64,000 bases of DNA. It comes from JANQPA01 sp964628385. Its GTDB lineage: Bacteria > Bacteroidota > Bacteroidia > Chitinophagales > Saprospiraceae. Location: contig CAZVOD010000017.1 of NCBI GenBank assembly GCA_964628385.1, forward strand, positions 1 to 64,000, in the 5' to 3' direction. Below are positions 9,490 through 17,611 of the stretch, piece after piece (positions within the stretch are counted from its first letter, which is position 1; each line of letters opens with the position of its first letter). Both the position numbers and the translations under genes were made by a program. Below the pieces are notes generated by a model, which searched no databases, was not told the origin of the DNA, and saw nothing but the letters and a program-made list of their open reading frames with translations.

Positions 9490-9668
9490 GGCATTGCAAA
9501 TGTAATGAAATAAAGTAAATACCTGTGGAGACTAGTCTATAAATATGTCCAATTCAACCGATCCTGTTTTTTGTGTTGCCGATCTATCAAACAACCTTTG
9601 ACAAACCATATATAGACAGAAATTGTTTTACCTTTACATTTCATTAGATAAATTAGTACTGTTTTTGT

Positions 9669-10766
9669 ATGAATTTTGATAAATCCAAGATTGTAAGTGC
9701 ACTAGCTAAAGTAAAAGACCCTAACTCCGGGCAAGATCTCATAACTATGAACATGGTAAGAGACCTGGAAGTGGAGGAAGAAAACATCAATTTTACGCTG
9801 GAATTACCTTCCCTCGATAGCAAGCTCAAGCAAGAGCTCAATTTTGCTTGTATAGCGGCTCTTCAGGAAGTCTACCCACAGGCAAACGTCAATGTCCATA
9901 TGATGTCCAGAACTGCTCAATCTACTGAGCCGGTCTCGGCTGTTCCTCAGGTGAAAAACGTCATAGCTGTTGCCTCTGGTAAAGGTGGAGTGGGCAAATC
10001 TACGGTAGCTGTAAATCTGGCGCTGGGGCTTTCTCAGTTGGGCGCAAAAGTAGGATTGATCGATGCTGATCTCTATGGCCCTTCTATCCCTACCATGCTT
10101 GGATTACAAGGACAGAAACCTAAAATCCAAACTGTCTACAATCAGGCAAAAATGGTGCCTTTGGAAGCTCATGGTATTCATGTGATTTCTATTGGATTCA
10201 TCATTGAGCCTGAACAAGCTGTAGTACTCAGAGGGCCGAGGTTATCCGGTATTATTAAACAGTTTTTTAATGATACCATCTGGCCTGCCCTGGATTATGT
10301 AGTCGTTGATCTGCCACCGGGAACTGGCGATATTCAACTGAGTTTGGTACAAACCGTACCCGTCACAGGAGCTGTAATGGTCACCACGCCACAAGAGGTA
10401 GCCATCGCTGATGCTATAAAAGCTATGAATATGTTTTTGCTTCCCAATGTAAATGTTCCGATATTAGGAGTAGTGGAAAATATGTCCTGGTTTACTCCCA
10501 AAGAACTACCTGACCACAAATACTTCCTCTTTGGTGAAGGAGGTGGTAAAAAGTTGGCCAAGATGAGTAAGTCCGTATTATTAGGGCAAGTACCCATCGT
10601 TCAGGGAATCCGGGAAGGCGGTGACGCTGGTAAGCCCGCCATATTGGATATCGAGTCGCCTTCCTCGGAGGCTTTTCGAAAAGTAGCAGAAAATACAGCC
10701 AGACAAATTGCGATAAGAAACGAAATGTTGGGCCCAACTCAAACGGTAAAAATTACCACCCAATAA
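9669..10766 (+). CDS. apbC: Mrp/NBP35-family Fe-S cluster carrier ATPase
   Basis: 365 residues. An N-terminal MIP18/DUF59 domain (about 1-85) is followed by a ParA/MinD-type P-loop ATPase with deviant Walker A 'GKGGVGKST' near residue 107 and 'DADLYGPSIPTMLG' near 138. Family members assemble and deliver [4Fe-4S] clusters. The usual CxxC metal-binding pair near the C-terminus is not obvious in this sequence, which has 'PDHKYFLFGEGGG' in that region. It heads a tight unit with nifU-like and pyrF genes. A Bacteroidota-like -7 element (TACCTTTA, about 9629-9636) lies 33 bp before the start. Confidence 0.92.
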   Translation: MNFDKSKIVSALAKVKDPNSGQDLITMNMVRDLEVEEENINFTLELPSLDSKLKQELNFACIAALQEVYPQANVNVHMMSRTAQSTEPVSAVPQVKNVIAVASGKGGVGKSTVAVNLALGLSQLGAKVGLIDADLYGPSIPTMLGLQGQKPKIQTVYNQAKMVPLEAHGIHVISIGFIIEPEQAVVLRGPRLSGIIKQFFNDTIWPALDYVVVDLPPGTGDIQLSLVQTVPVTGAVMVTTPQEVAIADAIKAMNMFLLPNVNVPILGVVENMSWFTPKELPDHKYFLFGEGGGKKLAKMSKSVLLGQVPIVQGIREGGDAGKPAILDIESPSSEAFRKVAENTARQIAIRNEMLGPTQTVKITTQ

Positions 10767-10790
10767 TTGCTAGTCACATAAACTATTGAT

Positions 10791-11054
10791 ATGTCCGATC
10801 AGGAAAAGCAAAAAATGATAAGCCGCATTGATGAAGCACTAAATGATGTTCGCCCTCATCTGGCTGTAGATGGTGGTAATGTAGAAGTAGTGGATGTCAC
10901 AGAGCAGAATGTTGTGCAGATTAAATGGCTGGGCGCTTGCCGTAGTTGTAGCATGACAGAGATGACCATGCGAGCCGGCCTGGAACAGGCTATCCGCAGC
11001 AAAGTACCGGAGATTAGTGGGGTCGAAGCTGTTAATGGCCTGAACGTTGAGTAA
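10791..11054 (+). CDS. NifU-like Fe-S scaffold protein (NifU C-terminal domain)
   Basis: 87 residues, made only of the NifU_C/Nfu domain. The cluster-binding CxxC is present in 'LGACRSCSMTEMTM' (Cys near residues 47 and 50). Nfu proteins bind and transfer a [4Fe-4S] cluster. It lies 24 bp after the Mrp ATPase gene, so the two probably work in the same Fe-S delivery step, and it is followed 10 bp later by pyrF. Confidence 0.93.
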   Translation: MSDQEKQKMISRIDEALNDVRPHLAVDGGNVEVVDVTEQNVVQIKWLGACRSCSMTEMTMRAGLEQAIRSKVPEISGVEAVNGLNVE

Positions 11055-11064
11055 GAGATAATGC

Positions 11065-11868
11065 ATGACAAAAAAGGAACTGATAGCTCAAATCCGATCA
11101 AAAAAGTCCTGCTTATGTATAGGTCTGGACCCCGATCCTGCAAAAATACCTACTCATTTAATGCGGGAAGAAAATCCTGTGCTGGCTTTTAATAAAGCTA
11201 TTATTGATGCTACTAGTGACCTCTGCGTAGCTTACAAGCCCAACTTGGCTTTTTATGAAGCTTTGGGCGAACAAGGCTGGCATACTTTCATAGAAACTGT
11301 AAAGTGCATTCCGGATACACATTTTATTATTGCTGATGCTAAAAGAGGTGATATTGGTAATACTTCTGGCAAATATGCTACTGCTTTCTTCCAACAGATG
11401 AGTTGCGATGCCATTACCATTGCTCCTTACATGGGGCAAGACTCTGTTAAGCCTTTCTTAGGTTTTGATGGTAAATGGGTGATTCTGCTCGGACTGACTT
11501 CCAACCCTGGTAGTGAAGATTTCCAAATGCTCCGACTTGAAAATGGTCAGTCACTGTATGAACAGGTACTAAAAGTCGCTTCCAGTTGGGGGACCACTGA
11601 TGAATTGATGTTTGTTATCGGTGCTACTCATCTGGAGTATTTCAAACAGGTCAGAAGTATTATTCCCGATCATTTTTTGCTAGTCCCCGGAGTAGGAGCC
11701 CAGGGAGGTAACCTGGAGGCAGTACTAAAGTACGGAAGAAATAAAGATATTGGCTTGTTAATCAATTCTTCACGTGGTATTATTTATGCAGGTACAGAGG
11801 AAGATTTTGCCCAGCAAGCCCGGGCAGCTGCCCTTAGCCTACAGCAAGGTATGGCTGCGTTTATTTGA
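11065..11868 (+). CDS. pyrF: Orotidine 5'-phosphate decarboxylase
   Basis: 267 residues. The OMP decarboxylase signature with catalytic Asp/Lys is 'IIADAKRGDIGNTS' near residue 88-101. The long form with 'VPGVGAQGG' near residue 212 belongs to the PyrF type 2 subfamily found in Bacteroidota and actinobacteria. It makes UMP in pyrimidine biosynthesis. It is the third gene of the mrp-nifU-pyrF unit, and a long hairpin (11887-11924) follows. Confidence 0.95.
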   Translation: MTKKELIAQIRSKKSCLCIGLDPDPAKIPTHLMREENPVLAFNKAIIDATSDLCVAYKPNLAFYEALGEQGWHTFIETVKCIPDTHFIIADAKRGDIGNTSGKYATAFFQQMSCDAITIAPYMGQDSVKPFLGFDGKWVILLGLTSNPGSEDFQMLRLENGQSLYEQVLKVASSWGTTDELMFVIGATHLEYFKQVRSIIPDHFLLVPGVGAQGGNLEAVLKYGRNKDIGLLINSSRGIIYAGTEEDFAQQARAAALSLQQGMAAFI

Positions 11869-11886
11869 TAACATCTGCAAAGAACG

Positions 11887-11924
11887 GATGCATCGGTACG
11901 GAGCTATTACTGTACCGATGCATC
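11887..11924 (+). terminator. Strong hairpin downstream of pyrF
   Basis: A perfect 13-bp inverted repeat GATGCATCGGTAC / GTACCGATGCATC with a 12-base loop begins 19 bp after the pyrF stop. No good U-tract follows, so it may be a transcript-end stabiliser or terminator. It also sits just before the peptidase remnant on the opposite strand. Confidence 0.55.
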
Positions 11925-11980
11925 GTTACGGTTTAGTTATCTTCAATTTTTGGTAATACAAAATTATCCAGTGGTGAAGG

Positions 11981-12396
11981 TTAAGCCATCATTTTCCCTA
12001 TCTCTTCTACTGTTCTCGGTGCGCGAGCCGAAAGATTTTCATAACTTTCCTCAGTGATTAGAACGTCATCCTCTATGCACACGGCGATACCTCACCATTT
12101 CTCATCATAAGGGCTATTTTCAGGAATGTAGATACCAGGTTCTACAGTGATGACAGTACCCGGTTGAAAAGGGCCGTAAGTTCCTGGGTCATGTACGTCC
12201 AGCCCCAGGTAGTGGGAAGTTCCGTGTGGAAAATACAAATGTCGCTCTCCTTGCTCAATGATGCCCAATTCAGCTATTCGCTTGTTGATGATCTCCCGGG
12301 CCATCCGGTTAGGGCCTCCGAAACTATTACCCACTTTGCATTCTTCAAATCCGGCTTGCTGGGCTTCGAATATATTTATACGATTTCCCTACAAGT
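11981..12396 (-). pseudogene. Remnant of an M24-family Xaa-Pro aminopeptidase (C-terminal part)
   Basis: The minus strand reads as the C-terminal third of a PepP-like metallopeptidase: 'AQQAGFEECKVGNSFGG', 'FPHGTSHYLGLDVHD' (metal-binding His), 'GTVITVEPGIYIPE' (metal-ligand Glu). It is interrupted by an in-frame TGA at 12093-12095 ('DEKW*GIAV'), after which the same frame continues through 'IEDDVLITEESYENLSARAPRTVEEI' in shortened form to a TAA at 11981. Only about 135 codons remain of about 430, so the N-terminal two thirds are gone. The remnant directly abuts the 3' end of the cytochrome gene. Confidence 0.85.
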
Positions 12397-13266
12397 CTAC
12401 TTTTGCTCTTGCAGATAGCTTTCAATCGCTTTTATTTCTGCCAGTTCAAAAGAAGGATATTCTGCGCAGTTACCTTCAAAAAGAGAGTCGATACGCTGGG
12501 CTCGGCTTAAGCCTTCCCTAATCAGTGTGCGCGACTGTGTAACCCAAGCAAGGATATACTGTTCATCCTGTTTTTTGAAAACCTGATGCAGGCTAGGACC
12601 GGCGATAATTTCATCCGGTTTTTGGGAATGACAAAAAATGCATTTGCCATTAAAAATTTGGTTACCATCAGGTGGCAAAGCCTGAAAGTTTTCTCCAAAT
12701 GTGATGGAATTCAGCCCTGTATCACTACTCGGAAAGCGGATAGTTCTAAATATTTTTAGAGCCTGACTTTTTTGTTCTTTACCAAGTGATTGTATGTTGA
12801 ATTTTTGATCATCGGGCAGCTCGTCAATATAAACACTGCAGGGGCCATTGCCGGTGGTAGGAATAATAACTTTGGCCTTATATCCATTAATAGTGTCGGT
12901 AGACACTTGAGAAGCATCCCATTTTACATTGTCAATTCCGAGTGCTTGCTGCCCTAGATAAAAAGAAAAAGTGTCTTTTTGGTTGGTTATCTTTCCGATA
13001 AAAGCACGCTCATCGGAATATTTTAGGTATACATAATCTTCAGGTGTGTCAATCTGGAAGAAACCCAGTTGTATAGTGTGCCAACCTGGCCGTTCTTTGA
13101 CAGGTGTGTAGTAGTCTTCGTCCTGTACCAACTCTTCCCTATCCTCATCCGGGGTACGGAATTGTGTATAAAGTAGTGTACCAATGATAAATATGAAACT
13201 GATAACCGCTATAAAGGCAAAAATATAATGCCACTGTAGCCAAGTGTCCGTCTGCTGTTCATTCAT
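12397..13266 (-). CDS. Membrane-anchored c-type cytochrome (mono-haem)
   Basis: 289 residues. One N-terminal membrane anchor (about 12-34), then a beta-rich region of unknown function (about 50-195), then a short cytochrome c domain with haem motif 'CIFCH' near residue 221 and a later possible methionine-free C-terminal helix ending 'AEIKAIESYLQEQK'. The protein is expected on the periplasmic side of the inner membrane. It lies between two broken genes, and the partner redox enzyme is not evident. Confidence 0.75.
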   Translation of the reverse strand: MNEQQTDTWLQWHYIFAFIAVISFIFIIGTLLYTQFRTPDEDREELVQDEDYYTPVKERPGWHTIQLGFFQIDTPEDYVYLKYSDERAFIGKITNQKDTFSFYLGQQALGIDNVKWDASQVSTDTINGYKAKVIIPTTGNGPCSVYIDELPDDQKFNIQSLGKEQKSQALKIFRTIRFPSSDTGLNSITFGENFQALPPDGNQIFNGKCIFCHSQKPDEIIAGPSLHQVFKKQDEQYILAWVTQSRTLIREGLSRAQRIDSLFEGNCAEYPSFELAEIKAIESYLQEQK

Positions 13267-13437
13267 TTTGAAAGATAGTGTAAGTTCAGGGGAACCATTG
13301 AGCTCGGCTTGTCTGTCAATAAGCTTCCGGGCAAGCTCAGAATTTCCTTAAATGTTAAATCAAATAATAATATATTTTTACAAAATAAATGAAAAATTTT
13401 TTTAATTCAATTCTCAGAGTATACAGAATTTGGTAGT

Positions 13438-14246
13438 TTATTGATTTTTATTCGAATTGTAATTATTTGGAGGGTGTAACCTTATGAATCTGAATATATT
13501 GTATGGTGCATTTTCTTTCATATGGCTTTTGCTTTGCAGCATTTGATCTAATAGATCAACGAGCCCCCCAAGAAACCGCATTTTCTTATGGGGTGTTTCC
13601 GGGACATACCCCTGTTGCTGCACGCTGGCATGCCCCTCCAGCAGGCGTCGGCTTTTACGATTCCTGATATCGTAAACGATCAGGGCAGAGTTTTTTCCAA
13701 AAAAGCTGACATCAGGAACAAATACATAATTGCCATCAGGTGTAACACTAAGATCATTGAAAAAGGACAGGCGCTCCGCCACTTGATTTGGAAAAATATA
13801 CTCGTGAATTAACTCATCCGTATTCAGATCAAAAGCTAATAGTTTGATGGAATTCAGCCCGTGGAAGCCATGGTCGATCGTCCAGAGTCGATCCTGCTGG
13901 TCTGCATAAACCCCCAGCACCGTATTAAAAAGCTCCTTTTGAGCGCTAGCATTGGGATAGGGGATTGCTTCGCCATTTTTTATTTCCATCAGAAACTGAT
14001 CTTTGGGACGACTTTCGGGATGTATGGTAAAAAATGCTCTTTGCTGCGTATCGCTACTGGGGTGACAGCAATATTCCCTAGCGGATGTTTATAGCTAAAA
14101 AAAAGCTTCACCTGGCTTTCTTCATATTGAGGATTGGTGGAAATATCAGGGTAGGACTTCCCACCACCGTAATTGATACGCAGGACGATCATCACAATGA
14201 CAAGCAAAACGGAGAAAATAATCAGGAACCATCGGAGTAGCTTCAT
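13438..14246 (-). pseudogene. Frameshifted, 3'-truncated royal-jelly/yellow-family (MRJP) gene
   Basis: Two frames join into one product. An N-terminal piece (13989-14246) has a membrane anchor followed by 'YGGGKSYPDIS' and 'PLGNIAVTP'. The rest (13438-13989) has 'GVYADQQDRLWTIDHG', 'LLAFDLNTDELI', 'FFNDLSVTPDGNYVFVPD' and 'ALIVYDIRNRKSRRLLEGH', a pattern of the major royal jelly/L-dopachrome tautomerase-related propeller family. Restoring one C in the CCCC run (GGGG at 14059-14062 on the plus strand) would give a continuous 'TPSSDTQQRAFFTIHPESRP'. Family similarity also ends after 'GGLVDLL', so roughly 100 C-terminal residues appear missing. Pseudogene is most likely; the frameshift alone could be a sequencing error. 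Confidence 0.7.
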
Positions 14247-14258
14247 CGATACCAGGTT

Positions 14259-15647
14259 TTAAAGTTCCATTAATTTAAGGTTTTTCTGCTTGTAAAGTTG
14301 CCGTATAATGATCCTCATGCTTTCCACATTATGAGGGTAAGGCTGTATGGCATTCTTGATGTCTTCCAGAGAATTCTGCTCCGTTTGTGCATCAACGTAA
14401 CCAAATCCCTTGTATTGATTGTCTTCTACTAGAACCACCGCTTTTTCCCCCTGAGTACGACCATCATCGATTAGCAAGAAATCCTTGTCAAAAGAAATGC
14501 GCAAATAGGGAAGGGCTTCAGAAGCTCTTTCATTGTAAGAACTGGCCGTTTCTTTGGCACAACAAGCCCCAAGACATTGCTTGAGGTGGTAAGCAAAACA
14601 AGGGCCGGAACCATTTTCCTTACCCGACAAAATACTGCACAATTCAAAACGCTCCTGTATGATCGCAAGCCTTCTTCGGGCAGATGCAATACTTGGATAT
14701 TCGCCCGCCACATTCAGTCGGTCTCTTTCTTTCTTTTTGACTTTTGCTATTTCAAAACGTAAATATCCACTTTCGTCCTTCCAGTGATGAATAATGTAGG
14801 GAAACTGCCGGCCTTTTTGCGCCCGGTTGATGGGCGGTTGTAAGCGTTTGATCTCATGAGATTCAAGGAGTAAGGCCAGCAACTCGGACCCTGTGATTTG
14901 ATAACTGATATCTCTCACAAAGCGATGCATTTTGCTACCTTTTTTGGTGGTATCGGCAAAGTGATCTGCTACGCGCTTTTTTAGGTTGATACTTTTTCCG
15001 ACATAAACGACCCTTCCCTGAGCATCATGGAAGTAGTAGACGCCGCAGGCATCGGGAATAGCGTGAATTTTTTCCATATCGATACCCTCTGGTAGCTGAG
15101 ATTCTTTTAGGCCCAGATTGATCATTTCTTTGACCTGTTCGGTAGACTGTTCCTTGTTCATAATCAGGCCGAAGAGCTCGGCGGTGGCCCGGGCGTCTCC
15201 CATGGCGCGATGCCGGTGTTCTATAAATATCCCAAAGTTGGAGACTAGCTTTCCGAGACTGTAGGAACCCAGGCCGGGAAATGCTTTTCTACTTAGCTTT
15301 ACGGTACACAATTGTTTACGGGAAAAGGTATAGCCCAGGCGGGCAAATTCATTTTTTACAAATCCGTAATCAAAGCGTACATTATGAGCGACAAATACGG
15401 CGCCTTCAGTGATTTCTACCACCTGTTTGGCAATTTCGTAGAATTTTGGCGCATTGTTGACCATCTCCTGAGTGATTCCAGTCAGCTCAGTTATTCCTCT
15501 GGGAATATATCTTTCCGGATTAACCAGGCTTTCAAAAGTGTCAATTATTTCCTTTCCATTGTGTACAACAACTGCTATTTCTGTAATTTTATCTCTCAGG
15601 GGGTTTCCGCCCGTTGTCTCAACGTCAATTATGGTATATTTCTTCAT
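14259..15647 (-). CDS. DnaQ-like 3'-5' exonuclease fused to a UvrC-type GIY-YIG nuclease
   Basis: 462 residues. N-terminal DEDDh exonuclease domain (about 1-170): 'TIIDVETTGGNP' (Asp/Glu), 'AHNVRFDYGFV' and 'HRAMGDARATAELF' (His/Asp). Then a GIY-YIG domain starting 'DACGVYYFHDAQGRVVYVGKSINLKKRV' near residue 200 and 'SHEIKRLQPPINR' near 265, as in UvrC/Cho. The rest is a UvrC-like accessory region with Cys-containing 'PCFAYHLKQCLGACC' near residue 355. This fusion is known in several phyla and is likely a DNA repair nuclease. It is divergently transcribed from the NamZ-like gene. Confidence 0.92.
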   Translation of the reverse strand: MKKYTIIDVETTGGNPLRDKITEIAVVVHNGKEIIDTFESLVNPERYIPRGITELTGITQEMVNNAPKFYEIAKQVVEITEGAVFVAHNVRFDYGFVKNEFARLGYTFSRKQLCTVKLSRKAFPGLGSYSLGKLVSNFGIFIEHRHRAMGDARATAELFGLIMNKEQSTEQVKEMINLGLKESQLPEGIDMEKIHAIPDACGVYYFHDAQGRVVYVGKSINLKKRVADHFADTTKKGSKMHRFVRDISYQITGSELLALLLESHEIKRLQPPINRAQKGRQFPYIIHHWKDESGYLRFEIAKVKKKERDRLNVAGEYPSIASARRRLAIIQERFELCSILSGKENGSGPCFAYHLKQCLGACCAKETASSYNERASEALPYLRISFDKDFLLIDDGRTQGEKAVVLVEDNQYKGFGYVDAQTEQNSLEDIKNAIQPYPHNVESMRIIIRQLYKQKNLKLMEL

Positions 15648-15662
15648 GGTGCGAAAGCATGT

Positions 15663-15678
15663 AAAGGATGTATCCTTT
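15663..15678. promoter_or_regulatory. Short palindrome in the divergent promoter region
   Basis: AAAGGAT-GT-ATCCTTT, a perfect 7-bp-arm palindrome, lies between the divergent starts of the exonuclease (15647) and the muramidase-like gene (15695/15701). It could be an operator or part of a short leader hairpin followed by T-rich sequence. Confidence 0.3.
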
Positions 15679-15694
15679 TTTTATCTAAAACAAA

Positions 15695-16915
15695 TTGATT
15701 GTGAATATAAGAATATTTGTTGTTTTTGTTTTGTTTTTTTGTTTAAATTGTATGGAAAATAAAAGGCCTGCCACCGGAACTGTGCCTGCTGATCATACCA
15801 ACTCAGAGAAAAAGCTGGAGGTAGGCGCAGCTCAATTACCTGAGTATCTGCCTGTTATCAAGTCAGGCCAGGGCGCACTGATGGTCAATCACACCTCTAT
15901 GATTGGATCAACTCATTTGGTGGATTCTCTTTTATCATTAAATGTAAAGATAAAAAATATATTTGCTCCGGAACACGGATTCAGGGGGATGGCGGATGCC
16001 GGAGAGCAAATAAAAGATGGTATTGATAAAAAGTCTGGTTTAACGGTGATTTCCCTATACGGCAGAAAAAAGAAACCCGCAGGGAGCGACCTGGCGGGAG
16101 TGGACTGGATTATTTTTGATATACAAGATGTGGGAGCTCGGTTTTACACCTATATTTCCAGTATGCATTATCTGATGCAGGCATGTGCAGAAAATGATAT
16201 TCCGCTAATTATATTGGATCGGCCCAACCCTAATGGCCATTATGTGGATGGTCCTGTAATGACCAGGGGCTATGAGTCTTTTGTAGGCATGCACAAGGTA
16301 CCTGTAGTGCACGGCATGACTATTGGAGAATATGCCCAAATGATCAATAGAGAAGCTTGGCTGGGCAACAACTTACGCTGTCGGTTGACTGTGGTTAGCT
16401 GCAAAAATTATACGCATCAAACACCTTATATTCTACCTCATAAACCTTCTCCCAATTTGCCCAACAATCGATCTATTTACCTGTATCCTTCTTTGTGTTT
16501 TTTTGAAGGTACAGACATGAGTGTGGGTAGGGGCACGGATAAGCAATTTCAGGTAATTGGGCACCCCGAATACCCTCCCAATGGTTTTCAGTTTATTCCT
16601 GTATCGAGGCCGGGAGCAAAATATCCTAGGTATCAAAATAAAATCTGCTACGGTATGGATTTGAGTCAACTGAAAGCAGCGCAGATCAGGCAGCGGGCCA
16701 GGATAGACTTGAGCTATTTACTGGAAGTGTACCAAGCCTTCCCCCGGAAAAACGCCTTCTTTTTGGAGAATAATTTTTTTGATAAACTGGCTGGCGGACC
16801 AGAATTGCGAAAACAGGTCATTTCGGGTTGGTCAGAAGAAGCAATCAGGGAGAGTTGGAAGAAAGACCTGGAAGCCTTTAAGCTTATCAGGAAAAAATAT
16901 TTGCTGTATGATTAG
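15695..16915 (+). CDS. DUF1343/NamZ-like exo-beta-N-acetylmuramidase, exported
   Basis: 406 residues if started at the TTG at 15695. A GTG at 15701 gives the same hydrophobic signal and is equally possible, and no upstream ATG exists. The N-terminal segment 'FVVFVLFFCLNC' is a signal or lipoprotein-like anchor. The body has the DUF1343 hallmarks 'GALMVNHTSM', 'IFAPEHGFRG', 'VDWIIFDIQDVGARFYTYISSM', 'PLIILDRPNPN' and 'DMSVGRGTDKQFQVIG'. Family member NamZ removes N-acetylmuramic acid from peptidoglycan fragments. A terminator hairpin follows at 16922-16963. Confidence 0.88.
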   Translation: MIVNIRIFVVFVLFFCLNCMENKRPATGTVPADHTNSEKKLEVGAAQLPEYLPVIKSGQGALMVNHTSMIGSTHLVDSLLSLNVKIKNIFAPEHGFRGMADAGEQIKDGIDKKSGLTVISLYGRKKKPAGSDLAGVDWIIFDIQDVGARFYTYISSMHYLMQACAENDIPLIILDRPNPNGHYVDGPVMTRGYESFVGMHKVPVVHGMTIGEYAQMINREAWLGNNLRCRLTVVSCKNYTHQTPYILPHKPSPNLPNNRSIYLYPSLCFFEGTDMSVGRGTDKQFQVIGHPEYPPNGFQFIPVSRPGAKYPRYQNKICYGMDLSQLKAAQIRQRARIDLSYLLEVYQAFPRKNAFFLENNFFDKLAGGPELRKQVISGWSEEAIRESWKKDLEAFKLIRKKYLLYD

Positions 16916-16921
16916 CAAATA

Positions 16922-16963
16922 CCGCTTTCAACCCTCAAAAGGCAGATGAAGGGATGAAAGCGG
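16922..16963. terminator. Terminator hairpin between convergent genes
   Basis: CCGCTTTCAaCCCT pairs with AGGGaTGAAAGCGG around a 14-base loop. It begins 7 bp after the NamZ-like gene's stop and 20 bp before the stop of the convergent gene, so it may serve both. Confidence 0.7.
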
Positions 16964-16983
16964 AATAGGATGGTATGATTAAA

Positions 16984-17502
16984 TTACCATGAGAATGCTC
17001 TCAATTCAGCTAATGACCCCATCAGGTCGGGTAGCTGCATGCTACCAACGGATGTACTTTTTGAAGAACTGCTAGGTTCATATTTTGATGGTGGCAATTT
17101 TGAGACACTGGTAAATATGGCCAGACCATACTCGGTACGTCCTTTTTCAAAGGGTACCCAACGGCCTTTCTCCATTTTTTCATTTTTACTATAATAATCT
17201 ACTGAACTACCGAAAGGACCTTCTTTTAATAGTTTACCTTCTCCATCGTAGACTTTAAGGAGATACCCTTGTTCTGGCTTAACGGAAAGGTGAAAACCTT
17301 CTGTATCAGTAAAATTGGATTCTTCGATCAGCACTTTTCCTTCTGCATCAAATAGTTTTACCATGCCTTTAGCTAGTTTTTTACCTCTGGCAACATCTTT
17401 CATATCGCCATAAGCATAGCCGCTAAGCATTATCGAATCCTGAGCTATGGCAGTACCGGTCAGGATAAAGAAAGCAGAGAATAGCAAGAATAAGTTTTTC
17501 AT
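16984..17502 (-). CDS. Secreted protein of unknown function
   Basis: 172 residues. Clear signal peptide 'MKNLFLLFSAFFILTGTAIAQ' with cleavage after AIA or AQ. The mature part has repeated short beta-type units ('GMVKLFDAEGKVLIEESNFTDTEGFHLSV', 'GYLLKVYDGEGKLLKEG') that resemble an Ig-like carboxypeptidase-regulatory fold, followed by a serine-rich low-complexity stretch (about 143-153). I do not recognise the family. It is likely periplasmic or surface exposed. Confidence 0.7.
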   Translation of the reverse strand: MKNLFLLFSAFFILTGTAIAQDSIMLSGYAYGDMKDVARGKKLAKGMVKLFDAEGKVLIEESNFTDTEGFHLSVKPEQGYLLKVYDGEGKLLKEGPFGSSVDYYSKNEKMEKGRWVPFEKGRTEYGLAIFTSVSKLPPSKYEPSSSSKSTSVGSMQLPDLMGSLAELRAFSW

Positions 17503-17611
17503 ATTTAATTTTTTTGGGTAATTACAATCTAATTTTTCAACAGTAAAGCTACAGTTAATAGTGTTAACGCTCTTTTAAGGTCTTCATTATGTGACGTTAA
17601 ATTTTTGTCTA

